A DNA stretch of 64,000 bases, taken from Diogma glabrata (lineage: Eukaryota > Arthropoda > Insecta > Diptera > Cylindrotomidae). Of the stretch, positions 48,164-58,859 are shown one piece after another (positions within the stretch are counted from its first letter, which is position 1; the number at the start of each line of letters is the position of its first letter). Made by a program: the position numbers and the translations under genes. A model generated the notes under the pieces. That model saw only the letters and a program-made list of their open reading frames with translations, had not been told where the DNA came from and searched no databases. The stretch lies in NCBI GenBank assembly GCA_963693315.1, contig OY856186.1:374396910-374460909 (forward strand), given 5' to 3'.

Positions 48164-48735
48164 TGGAAATATAATATCGTTACGATATTAAAAGGATTTC
48201 CACCAAGAAATGTTTTTTTTGAAAATTAAAAAACTTGTCGATTTGCGTGTTATCATTAAATATGATAATTTTTACGCAAGAAAAGTATTCCAATAAGAAA
48301 AATTTATTGGAATAATTATTTGTATTGTTCTATTGTTTTCGTTTTTTTGTCCATTAGTTGGTTGGAAATATTATCTCTACGATATTAAAAAGATTTTCCA
48401 CCAAAAATAGTTTTAAAACTTTTCGATTTGCGTGTTATCGTTAAAGAAGATAATTTCAACGCAAGAAAAGCATTCCGATAAAGAAAAATTTATAGGAATA
48501 AGTATTAGTTTTGCTTTATTGTTTTTTATTGGCTGTCAATAAGTTGATTGGAAATAATATCTTACGATATTGAAAGATTTTCCACCAAAAATAGATTTTA
48601 AATTAAAAAATTTTTTTGATTTGCGTGTTATCGTTAAGTAAGATAATTTCAACGCAAGAAAAGTATTCCAATAAGTAAAATTATTGGAATAAGTATTTGT
48701 TTTGTTTCACTGTTTTTTTTTTGTTTTTTGTCATA
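48164..48735. repeat. Tandem repeat (about 190 bp x 3) inside the Gypsy 3' region
   Basis: The three units start near 48164, 48362 and 48548. Each has GGAAATA(A)TAT, TACGATATTRAAAGATTT-like sequence, CCACCAAAAATAG, GATTTGCGTGTTATCGTTAA, AACGCAAGAAAAGTATTCCA and ATTGGAATAAGTATTTG. Confidence 0.85.
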
Positions 48736-49740
48736 AATTGGTCGGCTGAGATATTGTGTCAAAGGAAAATGTTAAATCTCTGATGTTATTAGTTAAGTTG
48801 TAAGAATCATTAACTTTCTAATAGTTGAATACTAATTTTTCTTTATTCGTTATCGATCGATGAAATGGTTTTTTTTTGTCAAGTTTTGTTCTATAACATT
48901 ATATACGGGGTATTATTAGTCGGAAAGAATGAAACGGATGTTAAAATTTAAATAAATTGAAAAATAATAACTATGGTATTAATTTTGAATGAAAAAACGG
49001 AATTCATTCTCAAACTTTTCTGTTCCTTTCGAATTTCTTAATTTGCAAATAAATCAAGTAGCAGTAAAACCTGATGTTGCAAACATGTAGTATTATAAAG
49101 TTTAATGCAAAGGATATGATGAATGATGAACTTTATTTGCACATAGATAAAATTTTGATCCGAATAGCTAAAACGGATAAACTGAGTCAAAGGTTGGATT
49201 AGACGGAACTAAATGAGAAATCCTCAATTGATTTAGGATGATGATGGTGTGTTGGAATTGACCTTGGGCTGAAGAACTGTTGAATGTACCCACAAGTATT
49301 GAAAACAGGAGAACTAGTGCTATAAACGCAAAACTAGATAAATCGTGTCGTGCTTTTATCAATTCTGAACACAAGATAATCCTAGCCTATTTAACCTTTT
49401 TCCATTTTGTCACGTATGTGTTATCGAGGACTTCAATCTAATACGCAACATTTTGAAAAATCATCCGTGGATGTAACATTCGGTAATAAATGCTAAGGGT
49501 TTAACGCAGATTGTTTACATTGTGTAACAAATCAATCTATTTAGATTTATTTTATTACCTTTTCATATTTCGGTTTAATTTACTCCAGCTCTCAGTAGAA
49601 CTTAAAGAGTTGTTTTTGTTTTTCCCATCAATTAATAATTTACATTTTTTATTACTAACGATTAAAGCTACAGTATAGGTTCATAGTCAATGAAAAATTT
49701 TCCGCAAACATTTAAATGTTTACATAAAATTTTTCACTGT

Positions 49741-49753
49741 TGGGAAGGGTGAG
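49741..49753 (+). promoter_or_regulatory. Polypurine tract of the Gypsy element
   Basis: GGGAAGGGTGAGT directly precedes the 3' LTR, the expected position of the primer for plus-strand DNA synthesis. Confidence 0.6.
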
Positions 49754-50741
49754 TTGTAAGCCTCTGTGTTTTCTTATTTATAAAAAACAATAATTTGCGC
49801 CTAAAAGTTTACGTGTACTAAAAATAAAATAAATAGAACAAAATTCTGCCAATAGATTGTAATAAATCGTGTGTTATCAAAATTGATTTTTGGAATAAGC
49901 TCAAGGAGAGTTGATAACGAGAGCAGCATGAAATGAGTAAATTAGAAATCGTTTGGTGTTCGATCGGACAAGTCGTCTGCGGTGAAGTATTACAGTACCA
50001 AGTTACATATTGTTTTTGTGTTAAAAATGGTTTTAAGTTAAATATTAAGTTGTTTTTGGTTAATTGTTTTGTGTTAAAAGTGATTTTAAGTTAAATGTTA
50101 ATTGTTTTTTTTTTGTTAAAGTTTGGTTTGAAGAAGTTGTTTTCGCATGATTGTGTACGGAAAGATGTACTAAAGTTTATGAATACTCTTTTCCGGCTGC
50201 GTACTTTAAGTATTCAAGAGATTGTTTCTTGTTTCTAGTGTTAATCTAGTTTGCTTGTGAACTGTTTCAGTGTGGTGTTGGGGGTTATTGGGTAGTTTTT
50301 TTTTGCCTTTTCAGGTTAATAATTGTATCTTTCAGTCGTTTTAGATAATTTTATGTGAATAAATCAAAAGTTAGTGATCCTAGAATACGCAACGGTGGAG
50401 CCCTGGACAAGTTAGAGACCCGGATTACAAAAAAACAAGTAACACGTACGCCGTAGCAGATTCTCACAATTTCTAAAGTGCTGCAAATTCAGGTTCGAGG
50501 ACTTCAAGGACATGTTGAAGGACATCAAGGTCTTTATTTTCGAGATAACCAATTGATGTTAACGGATCTGGATGAGAATAAGCGCAAGTGCATTTACTCT
50601 TTTTTTTTTTGTATTTCATTTTATAGCGTTTAATATAAATTTTGTAACGTGCTGCAAATTCGATCTTTCATTCAATGTTCCGCTTTTGTCAAATATTTAA
50701 TTTGTATGTGTTTTTTCTATCATCTTAATAAACGTGTTACA
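49754..50741 (+). repeat. 3' LTR of the 10.2-kb Gypsy element
   Basis: 988 bp, TGTAAGCC to GTTACA. Differences from the 5' LTR seen by eye include GTATGCGG/GTCTGCGG, CCGGCCGCG/CCGGCTGCG and ACACTAACG/ACACGTACG. It is followed by the CGGT duplication. Confidence 0.95.
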
Positions 50742-52586
50742 CGGTCAACACAGCAACATATATTACCAACCGTTCTCATCACAAAAGTTTGCTGAAAACT
50801 TCAGAAGAAATGTGGCCCGGTGTAAAACAAAGCTTGGCTCGTTTGAAGATTTTTGGTTGCGTAGTCATGTCGCATATTCCAAAGAAGAAACGAATTAAGT
50901 TGGACCCAAAAACAGAACGCTGTTTCCTGGTGGGATATTCCGAAACTTCAAAGGGATACCGCCTTTACAATCCGAAGAATCGATCTGTTATTGTGAGGAG
51001 AGATGTCGTTTTTATGGAGCAACAGTTAATGAGAGTTAGCAAAGCTGTACCAACGACATTAAGTTCTGTATCTGACGAACTGTGTAGTTCAGACATCATT
51101 GTTGAAGTGGGGGTGAATAGCATACATATCTGAGAATTATCCTATTGCCGATGAGGACAAAGAACTTACGATTCATCAACAAACTGCTAACAATGAGGTT
51201 CACATTGGAAACGCATCTGACGACGACTCATTGTCATTTTCCTCCTTCTATAAAAATACTAATGAAGTAGGGGAACCTATATCGGAACTTGTTCAAAATC
51301 ATGAGCTACCCATTTTACGAAGAAGTGTTCGGATTGCAAATAGTTAAACTAAACACTATAGCTACGTAGTTGCTACAATTCCAGAAGATGATCTTGTCAC
51401 TGTAAAAGACGCCATGGCAGGACCTGAAAAATCTAATTGGCTCGAAGCAATAAACAGTGAGATGAACTTTTTGCTTGAGAATGAAACGTGGACTTTTGTA
51501 TGTTTACCTGATGGGAAGCTAACTATCAAGACCAAATGGATTTTCGAAAAGAAATGTGAAGCAAACAAACAGTTTCGTTATAAGGCCTGCGTTGTTGCCA
51601 AAAGCTACAGTCAAGAAAAGGGGATATACTATGAGGAGACGTACTCACCAGTTGTAAGGTACACATCTATTCGTTTCTTGAAGGCGATTGCCGCTAAATA
51701 CAATCTTGACATACACCAAATGGATGCAGTCACCACCTTCTTACAAGGTGAACTAAAGGAAGATGTGTACATCGTGCAACCGGAAAGTTTTCGTAATGAA
51801 TCTGGGCATGTATACAAACTACAAAAAGCTTTATATGATTTGAAGCAATCCAGTCTGGTTAGGAATCAGCAGCTAGATGCTGCTTTGAAGAACAATGGAT
51901 TGAAACGTTCAAGTGTGGATCCATGTATCTACTCTAAAAGACTTGGCTCCAAGATGACATTTTTAGCCATTTATGTGTATAACATCTTGATATTCACCAA
52001 TGATGTAAACTATTGTAGACAGATCAAGAAGAAGCTGATGAAGCAATTCAAGATGAAGTTTCTTGGAAGACGAAGCTATGTCTTAGCATGCGAGTTACTC
52101 GTGCTAACGGATAACTACATCTGGATCAGGAGAAGTATTTTCAAAAGATCCTAAACCGTTTTAATATGGAAGAATACAATGCAGAATTAGTACCCCATTA
52201 GATGTAAACCAAAAATTAATGAATAACCTATCCCCGAAGATAGCAAAGAAGCAGTCTGAAATTAAGAAGATTCCGTACCAATAGGCGATTGGAAACTTGT
52301 TATTTGCAGCCAATTGCACTTGACCAGATATACCACAAGCAGTAAATCATCTAAGCTAGTTCAATAACAATCCGGGAATGCAACACTGGAATGCAGTTAA
52401 AAGGGTGTTCAGATACTTACAAGGAACCAAGACTGTAAAGCTGACATTGAGCAACAAAGGAATTTCTGATTTGTTGGCATATTCGGACTCCGACAGCGCT
52501 GCTGATAGCGACGAAAGAAGATCTGTAACAGGATACGTCGTTCTTCTACAATGAGGTGCTGTTTCGTGGAATAATCGTCACCAACA
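50742..52586 (+). pseudogene. Copia element, 3' half (integrase end, RT, RNase H)
   Basis: It resumes with STATYITNRS directly after the CGGT duplication, then SLLKTSEEMWPG, LKIFGCVVMSHIPK and ERCFLVGYSETSKGYRLYNP. After a shift, the RVT_2 domain at 51414-52154 shows SNWLEAINSEMNFL, NETWTFV, KTKWIFEKK, YEETYSPVVRYTSIR, HQMDAVTTFLQGEL and PCIYSKR. The catalytic YVDD is YVYN, so RT is inactive. RNase H follows in broken frames: MQHWNAVKRVFRYLQGTK, then DERRSVTGYV near 52510 and AVSWNNRHQQK to 52586, where a dispersed repeat begins. No 3' LTR was found. Confidence 0.85.
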
Positions 52587-52905
52587 AAAGTTGGCCCTCT
52601 ACGTTTTGACGCTGTTTGATTAAAAAAATTTGAAAAAAATTCACAGAGACAGGAAGTTGAATGGAACAAGAGACAGGAATTTTTTATGAAAATCATACCA
52701 TGGTCTCAAATAATCATACTTCTGTGTGTTTGAGGGATGGGTGTGGGGAGAGTAGAAACCATTTGTGACCCAAATCAATGGGGTGCCATATGAAAGAGCA
52801 CCTAATTTTAGAAACATTGCAATTTTTTTTAATTTTGCAATGCACAGTTTGTGTTTTTGTAAAAAGATATTTTTAGTATGTAGCACCCCCACCCCCTAAA
52901 TTTTC
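52587..52905. repeat. Second copy of the dispersed repeat
   Basis: From CTACGTTTTGACGCTG to TTTTTAGTATGTAGCACCCC it follows 26716-26990 closely (shared GATGGGTGTGGGGAGAGTA, GCCATATGAAAGAGCACCTA). It abuts the Copia RNase H relic. Confidence 0.8.
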
Positions 52906-53495
52906 CCGTTGATTGGCAGAGAAAAAAATTCAATGTAAACCATTTACAAGCTGTTGTTATTGAATCTTTCTTGAGTTACCATAAATAGATAAGATTTAAC
53001 CTAATGAGATAGTAATTTATTATTGACATTTACGATTAAACTTTTATTTTGTTATGCGTCTATTTTCTGGCAATATAAAGACTTTACAACATAAAGACTT
53101 TACAATATAAGTACTTTACAATTTCTGATATAGTGTTCTTTCACATTCACGGAGCTCTTGGCAAGCGAATTGTATTCGTACTTGTCTGACTTTTTATTAT
53201 TCAGAAACATGTGGCTGACATTTTTGTGCATATATGTGCTAAAAAGTTTTACAACATGTGCACGGTATGGTGCACTCGCACATCATGTGCATGACATGTG
53301 TTGAACGGAGCTTTTATATAATGTACAATTATTGCACATTTCACCCATTTTTCCAAAACTGTTTTTACGGGTAGGTATTATAAACATAAGCTTGATATCT
53401 GAGCACAAACCACACCGGTTTTGAATTAACAGTCAATCAGTTAAGTTAGTTGATATGCTTATAATTTTCATCTCGTAGTTGGAAAGTGAATCAAA
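52906..53495. other. AT-rich non-coding stretch
   Basis: No coding motif. A TCAGTT initiator-like site lies at 53437-53442, before the candidate exon at 53496-53594. Confidence 0.45.
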
Positions 53496-53594
53496 ATGTC
53501 TTGCCTAACTGAAACATGTCGGTCTATGTGTTCCGATATCTACAAATGTTTTTTTTCACTTTTTTTATTGTTGATGTGGCTATTAAAAACGCAA
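53496..53594 (+). CDS. Candidate first exon of a small membrane or secreted protein
   Basis: An ATG at 53496 in a good animal context (ATCAAAATGTC) opens MSCLTETCRSMCSDIYKCFF, followed by a strongly hydrophobic SLFLLLMWLL stretch. At KTQ a strong donor appears (CAA|GTAAGT at 53595). Read through without splicing, the frame ends at 53624 after 42 aa. Four Cys precede the hydrophobic segment. No second exon was found, and no family is recognised. It may be a genuine exon or chance. Confidence 0.3.
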
Positions 53595-53629
53595 GTAAGT
53601 TTTATGCATACGAAAGCACACTAGATAAT

Positions 53630-55320
53630 TCGTACATTTCCATTCTTTTAAGAGTAAATTTCACGATCAACTAAAATCTATCTTAAAAGGCTTCTGCTAC
53701 AAAAGTGAACGAGGACCTAAAAACTAAGGTTGGACTGGGTTGGCAAAATGGCTGGGTCTCCAGATCGAAGAGCGAGTTCTCAACGCAATTTTAATTACTA
53801 TGTGCGTTGCAAAAGTTTGTGAACATAAAACACTTTTTAGGGCTGTTACATATGTTATATCTTTCAATCGAAATTTGTTGTAATTTTTTTTTGTCTAATA
53901 ACAAAAATTTTGTTGTTTGGTAGAGAAAATATTGAAAATCAGAAAAATTTGCCAATTCAAATAATGTTTCTTATTCAATGGATTGCGTGAAATTTTAAAA
54001 ATGTTTAGATATTCAAAAATCCATCTATCGTATCATGGTCCACAACCGAAGGACTCCATTAACTAATACAACCACCAAATGGTTCTCCATTAGATATTTT
54101 CCATCTGTCTATGTTGGATGCAAGTTTGTGTTTTGGGGTAAAGAAAATTTCTAAAGTCAGAACAAATATTGTAGGACCACTTGTTTACTGACCGCAACAG
54201 TTAATATGACTCTTGTTAATCTGACTCTGCTCAAACTCAGTTCATGCCCGCTCAATATAGTTTTGGTGTTTTTAATGGGTGGATTATAAGTCCTCAGCTA
54301 GAATAATAATATGATGTCAACTTCACAAACCTCGCCTTTATTTTACTCCTGTTTACCTATATATAGCCGTTCGGTCTAGCACATTGTGATTTCCACTCCA
54401 AATAGTTTCGACCAAAACCATAAGAGATTATATTTTTTGACGAAGAAAATAGACAAACTTACAATAAATCTCACAATTCATCTTTGCATAGCTCCAACCG
54501 ATTCGGATCGTTTTCTTATCCAGTGCGAGAAATGTAGGTTCAAATAAATAAAAATTGTTTCTTCGTCTTCTCATATTTGTGTTAATTCACGAAATTTGGG
54601 CGCGTTTCACAATTAATAAATGGATAGACTAACACTGACATTTACCTATATATGTGCAATAGATGACAACCTAAAGCTATCTAAAATTTAAAATCGGTAC
54701 TTCATTGACCGTAGGGACTATAAATAATTATTAAGAATCTTTTAGATGAAAAACATGATCTACACAGTTGAAAAAGTCGAAATTGCAAATGGGAACGTGG
54801 TAGACCGTGAAGATCTACAAGTATATCGTGCACAAGTCTGGCGTGGTCTACTAGTGTGGCGTGATTTCTGGTGATCAACCTCTTTGCAAGAAAATTTATA
54901 TCAAACAAAATCGCATTCGCGTGCCTTAAACTGGTTTTTGATTTTTCTTATTGATGGCTATTATTGTGATATTAATTTCATAAATGAATGAATCTATCAT
55001 TCTTTTTCAATCCACTTTCCAATTCCCGCTCCCGCGAACTCAATATCACAATATCAACTAACAAACTTTAAAAAAAATCATTTATTTCGTACCACTATGA
55101 ATTCTTTATAGTTTTGTTTTATAAATAGGGGAGACAAAAAAAAAGAAAATGATTTTAATAGTGGCTTCTCGGAAGTGTCAGATTTACTCGTAGGGAACAT
55201 TTTAAATAATTTATTTTGGATTTTTGAGATCAATTAAACTCAAGTAAGTAAAGAAGTAATTGGATTTTTTTCAATTCAAAGGTATGGTTTGAAGTTTCTC
55301 AGAAAAAAACTCCAATTCAC
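53630..55320. other. AT-rich non-coding stretch, possible LTR-like segment
   Basis: No coding motif. Around 54168-54440 a TGTAGGACCAC start and a CCTATATATAGCC box give an LTR-like look, but no matching copy or internal region is seen, so it is not called. Confidence 0.4.
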
Positions 55321-55334
55321 ATTTTCCGTGTTTC

Positions 55335-55412
55335 GGATGGGATTCGAACCTACCCTTGTCAGTGCCCGGCTCGAATCCCTGGACAGACACGCTATCGATT
55401 ACGTCGTTGAGG
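55335..55412 (-). repeat. tRNA-like sequence (possible SINE head)
   Basis: On the minus strand the A-box-like GTAATCGATAGCG (about 55403-55391) is followed by a perfect B box GGTTCGAATCC (55350-55340). The A-to-B distance is longer than in a normal tRNA and no cloverleaf closes, so it is more like a tRNA-derived SINE or pseudogene than a functional tRNA. Confidence 0.35.
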
Positions 55413-55739
55413 CGATGACTTATAATAAGGCGAATTTTAAATAATTGTTTTACAAACAAGTCGGTTGAGGAGTTTGTAGAAAAATATTTTTTTCATTTAT
55501 TTTCGAATAACTCTTTTGTTTATACTAAAGCTAATGAGAACGGAAAAAGTAAGTACGAGTGACACCGTATATCTTGCCCATTACAGGGCAGGAGGAAGTC
55601 TAGCTTACAACACTCGATTTACTCAAAACGAAGTTTCTACGGAAAACGAGATAAATAAACTTAAATAGATTAAGTTTTTATACACAAGACAAGACCATCG
55701 GACGTTCCACAGAGTATTTTTACTAATTTAAGATAATTG

Positions 55740-57020
55740 TCACTGTTGAGAGTAGGGGATTTCAAATCAAGATCAAACACACAGGTTTTATCATCAGTAA
55801 CAGACTCGATCGAAAACATTCTTGAGATATCGTCTGGGACCATGTGTAGTTTCCACGCCGATACTAAATGTCAAAGTGAATCCTTGCAGCTTCAAGCTCC
55901 ATCGTGCCAAACGACGGGACAGATCTTTCTGCTAGACTAATCACTTTAGAGAAGCGTGATCAGTGATGACCTTAAAAGGGAGATCCTCGATGTATGTACG
56001 GGATTTCTTAATACCTAGGATAGCAGCAAGGAATTCCTTTTCATGGACCAAGTAATTACGTTGACCTGAGTTCAGGTTCTTGGACTTATAGACTATAGGA
56101 TCTCAACACCCTCTATGTCAAACGGTACCAGTACACAGCACACACCATCATTATTTGCGTTGCATTGTGGAATACACGTCTTGGAATAGCTAGAATTCAC
56201 CAGAACTGGCACTGAAGTCAATGCTTTCTAGTCTATTTCACCGTGGTTTTTACAGGAACTTCACCAATTGCGACAGTTTAATCTTCATCTTAAGAATCGA
56301 TTAAGACACCTCTATTTACTACGTATCCCTAGTATTTAACTTTCGAAATTAAGAAATTACTTTTCTCTACATTGATCGTCAAGTTAGCATGCTTTAGATA
56401 TATGGTGACTTCTTTCAATACATCCATTTTGTTTAAAAAGGTCAGAAGATCATCCAAATATACGTAGATAGAGGACCTTAAATGGGGAGGGATCGGGAAG
56501 GATCACGTGATCTATTAATTTGGTCGTGGTCTGAGGTGCATTGCACGATCTAAAGGGCATCCTTACAAACTGACCGACAAGGTACGCTGAACGCAGCTTT
56601 CACTCTAGAAATATTTTCCAGAAAGATTTGCCACAAAGCGTCTTTCAGTTCCAAGTTGGAGATGAAATTGGCTTGAGGTAAGCGACTTAGAATACCTTCA
56701 ACTTGAAAAGGGGATGTGCATCTTTCTTGGTGACTGTATTGAACTTACAAAAGTCTAAACATAAAAGAACTTAACCAGGTTTTGGTACCAAGGCCATGCT
56801 GAACTCTAAGGAATGGAACTTTGACTCCCAGCACCAACATATAATCCAGCTCATCTCCCATCATTTTCTCTATTGCTGGTGATATAAAATAATGTCTTTG
56901 TTTGATGGAGACAGCGTCGCCAACATCAATTATGTGTTCAATTATATGAGTTTGACCTAAACTCATTTTAGAAAACGACGGAAGAAGCTGTATCACCTCC
57001 TGCAGCTGTTTATTTTCTTC
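55740..57020 (-). pseudogene. pol: Gypsy pol relic: RT and RNase H
   Basis: Minus strand: LTSEENKQLQEVIQLLPSFS, LGQTHIIEHIIDVGDA, KQRHYFISPAIEKMM and LDYMLVLGV (about 57015-56825) are the RT N-terminal linker and start of the RT domain. Broken frames carry on to the catalytic block SIYVYLDDLLTFLNK near 56480-56440 and LTINVEKSNFLISKVKY near 56370-56320. RNase H follows as NLNSGQRNYLVHEKEF and LPFKVITDHASLK (about 56085-55945), then LSRRLARWSLKLQGF. The catalytic Asp pair is preserved, but there are many stops and shifts. It is distinct from the 13.7-kb and 44-kb Gypsy copies. Confidence 0.85.
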
Positions 57021-57149
57021 GGAAGTAAGATGTGTTATTCTACATAATCTAAAGAAGATGCAAATAGGACATGATATAATATCTTGAGAGTTAAAAAAAA
57101 AAAAGTTCAAATATAAATTCTGAGTAAGAGAAGGAATTAAATAAAGATC

Positions 57150-58490
57150 AAGTAACTTATGTCGGCATTTGAACGAAACTTTGAAATGATTTACGAATAC
57201 GCCAGAAACGACGCATTCGAAGAGTAGATCTCGATGGGGATTTGGTATTTCCAATGCCATCAATGACTAATCGGGACCTATCAGTTAAGTAACCTTGAAT
57301 TCGTTGCTTATGTGACATAAACGAAAGAACAGCTAGAGTCATCACGCATCTTGGATCTCGTTTGGAAATGGTTATTGACGGTCTAGTTTCCGTTGTGTTT
57401 GACGAAAGATTAATAGTGGTTGATTACACAGGAGCATTTTGCACCACCGTTGGGATAGAGATTATGATAGATGTATCTTCAGATGGGAGAATTAATGGAA
57501 CGTTGGTTTCGAGAAGTGGAGTAGTATTATTGGAGTTTGGAATTTGAAGAGGGGATATGTCGAAATCGTTAGTCTGTTCTGAGAGTTTTTGGAGTGAGGG
57601 TGAGTGTATCCCGATCCCTCGACGGTTATGCAGATAACGACGGCAGCTGGGGTGATAGGTGTCATCTAGAATGTCATCCACACCCGAAACGAAACACAAC
57701 AGCTTACGGGCAGTTTTGGTGAATGTAGCCTACTCGCTGGAAATTCTAACAATGTGGTGATTTTGATGAAATAGATTCGAACTTAAGTGGACACTCTTTA
57801 GGTTGTTATTGAGAACCATTGTCCCGAGAGGTAATTTGGAAATTTTCTGTGCAGACCTAATAGAAACTTTTCTGTACATAGAGTGAACGTCTGCAAGTAG
57901 CTTCTCCCAGTCATGCAGGAGCTCTCGCAAGTGTTTGACGCTGTACACTTAGTTGAACATGAAGACCTTGCGAATATCACCGTCCAACTACAAATTTTTC
58001 ACCAGTTGGTTGTTTACGAGATCTCATGAGTTCTCGGATATCATCGCCAGAACGACGGGTAACTCTACGCGTAAAGCTTGACAAACGTCAGGCCAATGAA
58101 GCTGTGGAGTCCATCGATTATATCGACAAAATCACTGGGAAGCCCAAATAAGAGGTGAATGTGACGAAAAAGGGTGTGAGTTGAATCGGAAAAGGAATTG
58201 TGATTCAGAACTCCAATTCGATAAATGAATTCTTCTACTCCTAGCCCATCAGGTCGACTGGTGAATATCTAGAGAGGAGATAGGTTAATTAGGGGTGCGA
58301 ATTCTCCCTTAAATATCGATGGTTGAGGGACTGAAGGAAAATTGATCCCAGGTGGATGAGGCACTTGTGAGGTCTGCTGATTAGGCTGGTGGTGGGATAG
58401 AGGATTAGAATGATGAACGAGCTGGTAATTCGAGTTGGGGATTCGTAATTCTATGTACGAGATTCACATCGGTAGTCACAGCTTTTTATG
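57150..58490 (-). pseudogene. gag: Gypsy gag and linker relic upstream of the 55.7-kb pol
   Basis: Upstream of pol on the same strand, frames give PNSNYQLVHHSNPLSHH, a FPSVPQPSIFKGEF stretch and RPDGLGVEEFIYRI with HIHLLFGLPSDFVDII (about 58440-58110). These resemble the start of a Retrotrans_gag domain. Lower down, a Cys/His-bearing segment (LLCFVSGVDD, TYHPSCRRYLHN, about 57700-57640) stands where zinc knuckles are expected. The reading frame breaks several times. The assignment rests mainly on position and composition. Confidence 0.5.
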
Positions 58491-58859
58491 TAGAAATTCG
58501 AGGTGGCTGTAATAAATTTGTATTTGTAGTTATAGTTGGAATTTTTTCGTTTTTACTTCACCACAGTTTTAAATTGTGTGAAGTAATGCAATCTATCGTG
58601 AAAAAAAAAATCTTACACACCCCAAATTTTATTTTTTCTTTTGTTTTGGACCATCTTCTATCTAAATAGACAAAAAAAAATTCGGTGTACGTCTGTGTGT
58701 GCGTGGGTGGCTGGGTGGGTTGGTGGGCGGGTGGGTGTGTGGGTGGGTGAGTTTTCTGCATAGGATCTTGATGAAACTTTGGCAAATGATACAGGTTCAC
58801 TTGAAAATGGAAGATCTGGATTCATTTCAAATTTGGACAAAATGGCGAGGGGTCTCCCG
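58491..58859. other. Short non-coding stretch with a G-rich run
   Basis: A TTCACCACAGTTTTAAATTG / CAATTT-like pair lies near 58557. At 58703-58748 eight GGG runs occur within 46 bases, a strong G-quadruplex pattern on the plus strand. Confidence 0.7.

Larger units (their letters stand above)
47273..49740. other. Gypsy 3' non-coding region
   Basis: No envelope-like frame on the plus strand: stops are frequent in all three frames. It contains the tandem arrays listed separately. A minus-strand hydrophobic open frame at 49168-49374 lacks an ATG. Confidence 0.7.
40503..50741 (+). mobile_element. Complete Gypsy LTR retrotransposon, 10.2 kb, inserted in Copia
   Basis: Order: 5' LTR, lysine-tRNA-type primer site, 0.8-kb leader, gag (42311-44227), pol in the +1 frame (44228-47272), then 2.4 kb of non-coding DNA with two tandem arrays, a purine tract and the 3' LTR, all flanked by a 4-bp CGGT duplication. 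The LTRs differ by about ten substitutions plus one indel over 988 bp, indicating a fairly recent insertion. The copy is defective: nonsense codons at 44356 and 46381, and an integrase tail deletion. No envelope gene is visible, so nothing suggests an infectious errantivirus. Confidence 0.92.

Noticed and set aside
49168..49374. Minus-strand frame with a signal-peptide-like hydrophobic stretch inside the Gypsy 3' region
   Set aside because: It has no ATG (starts TTG) and no partner exon; hydrophobic codons are common in T-rich DNA.
54168..54440. LTR-like segment with TATATATAG box
   Set aside because: No matching copy, no primer site and no terminal repeat pair could be found.
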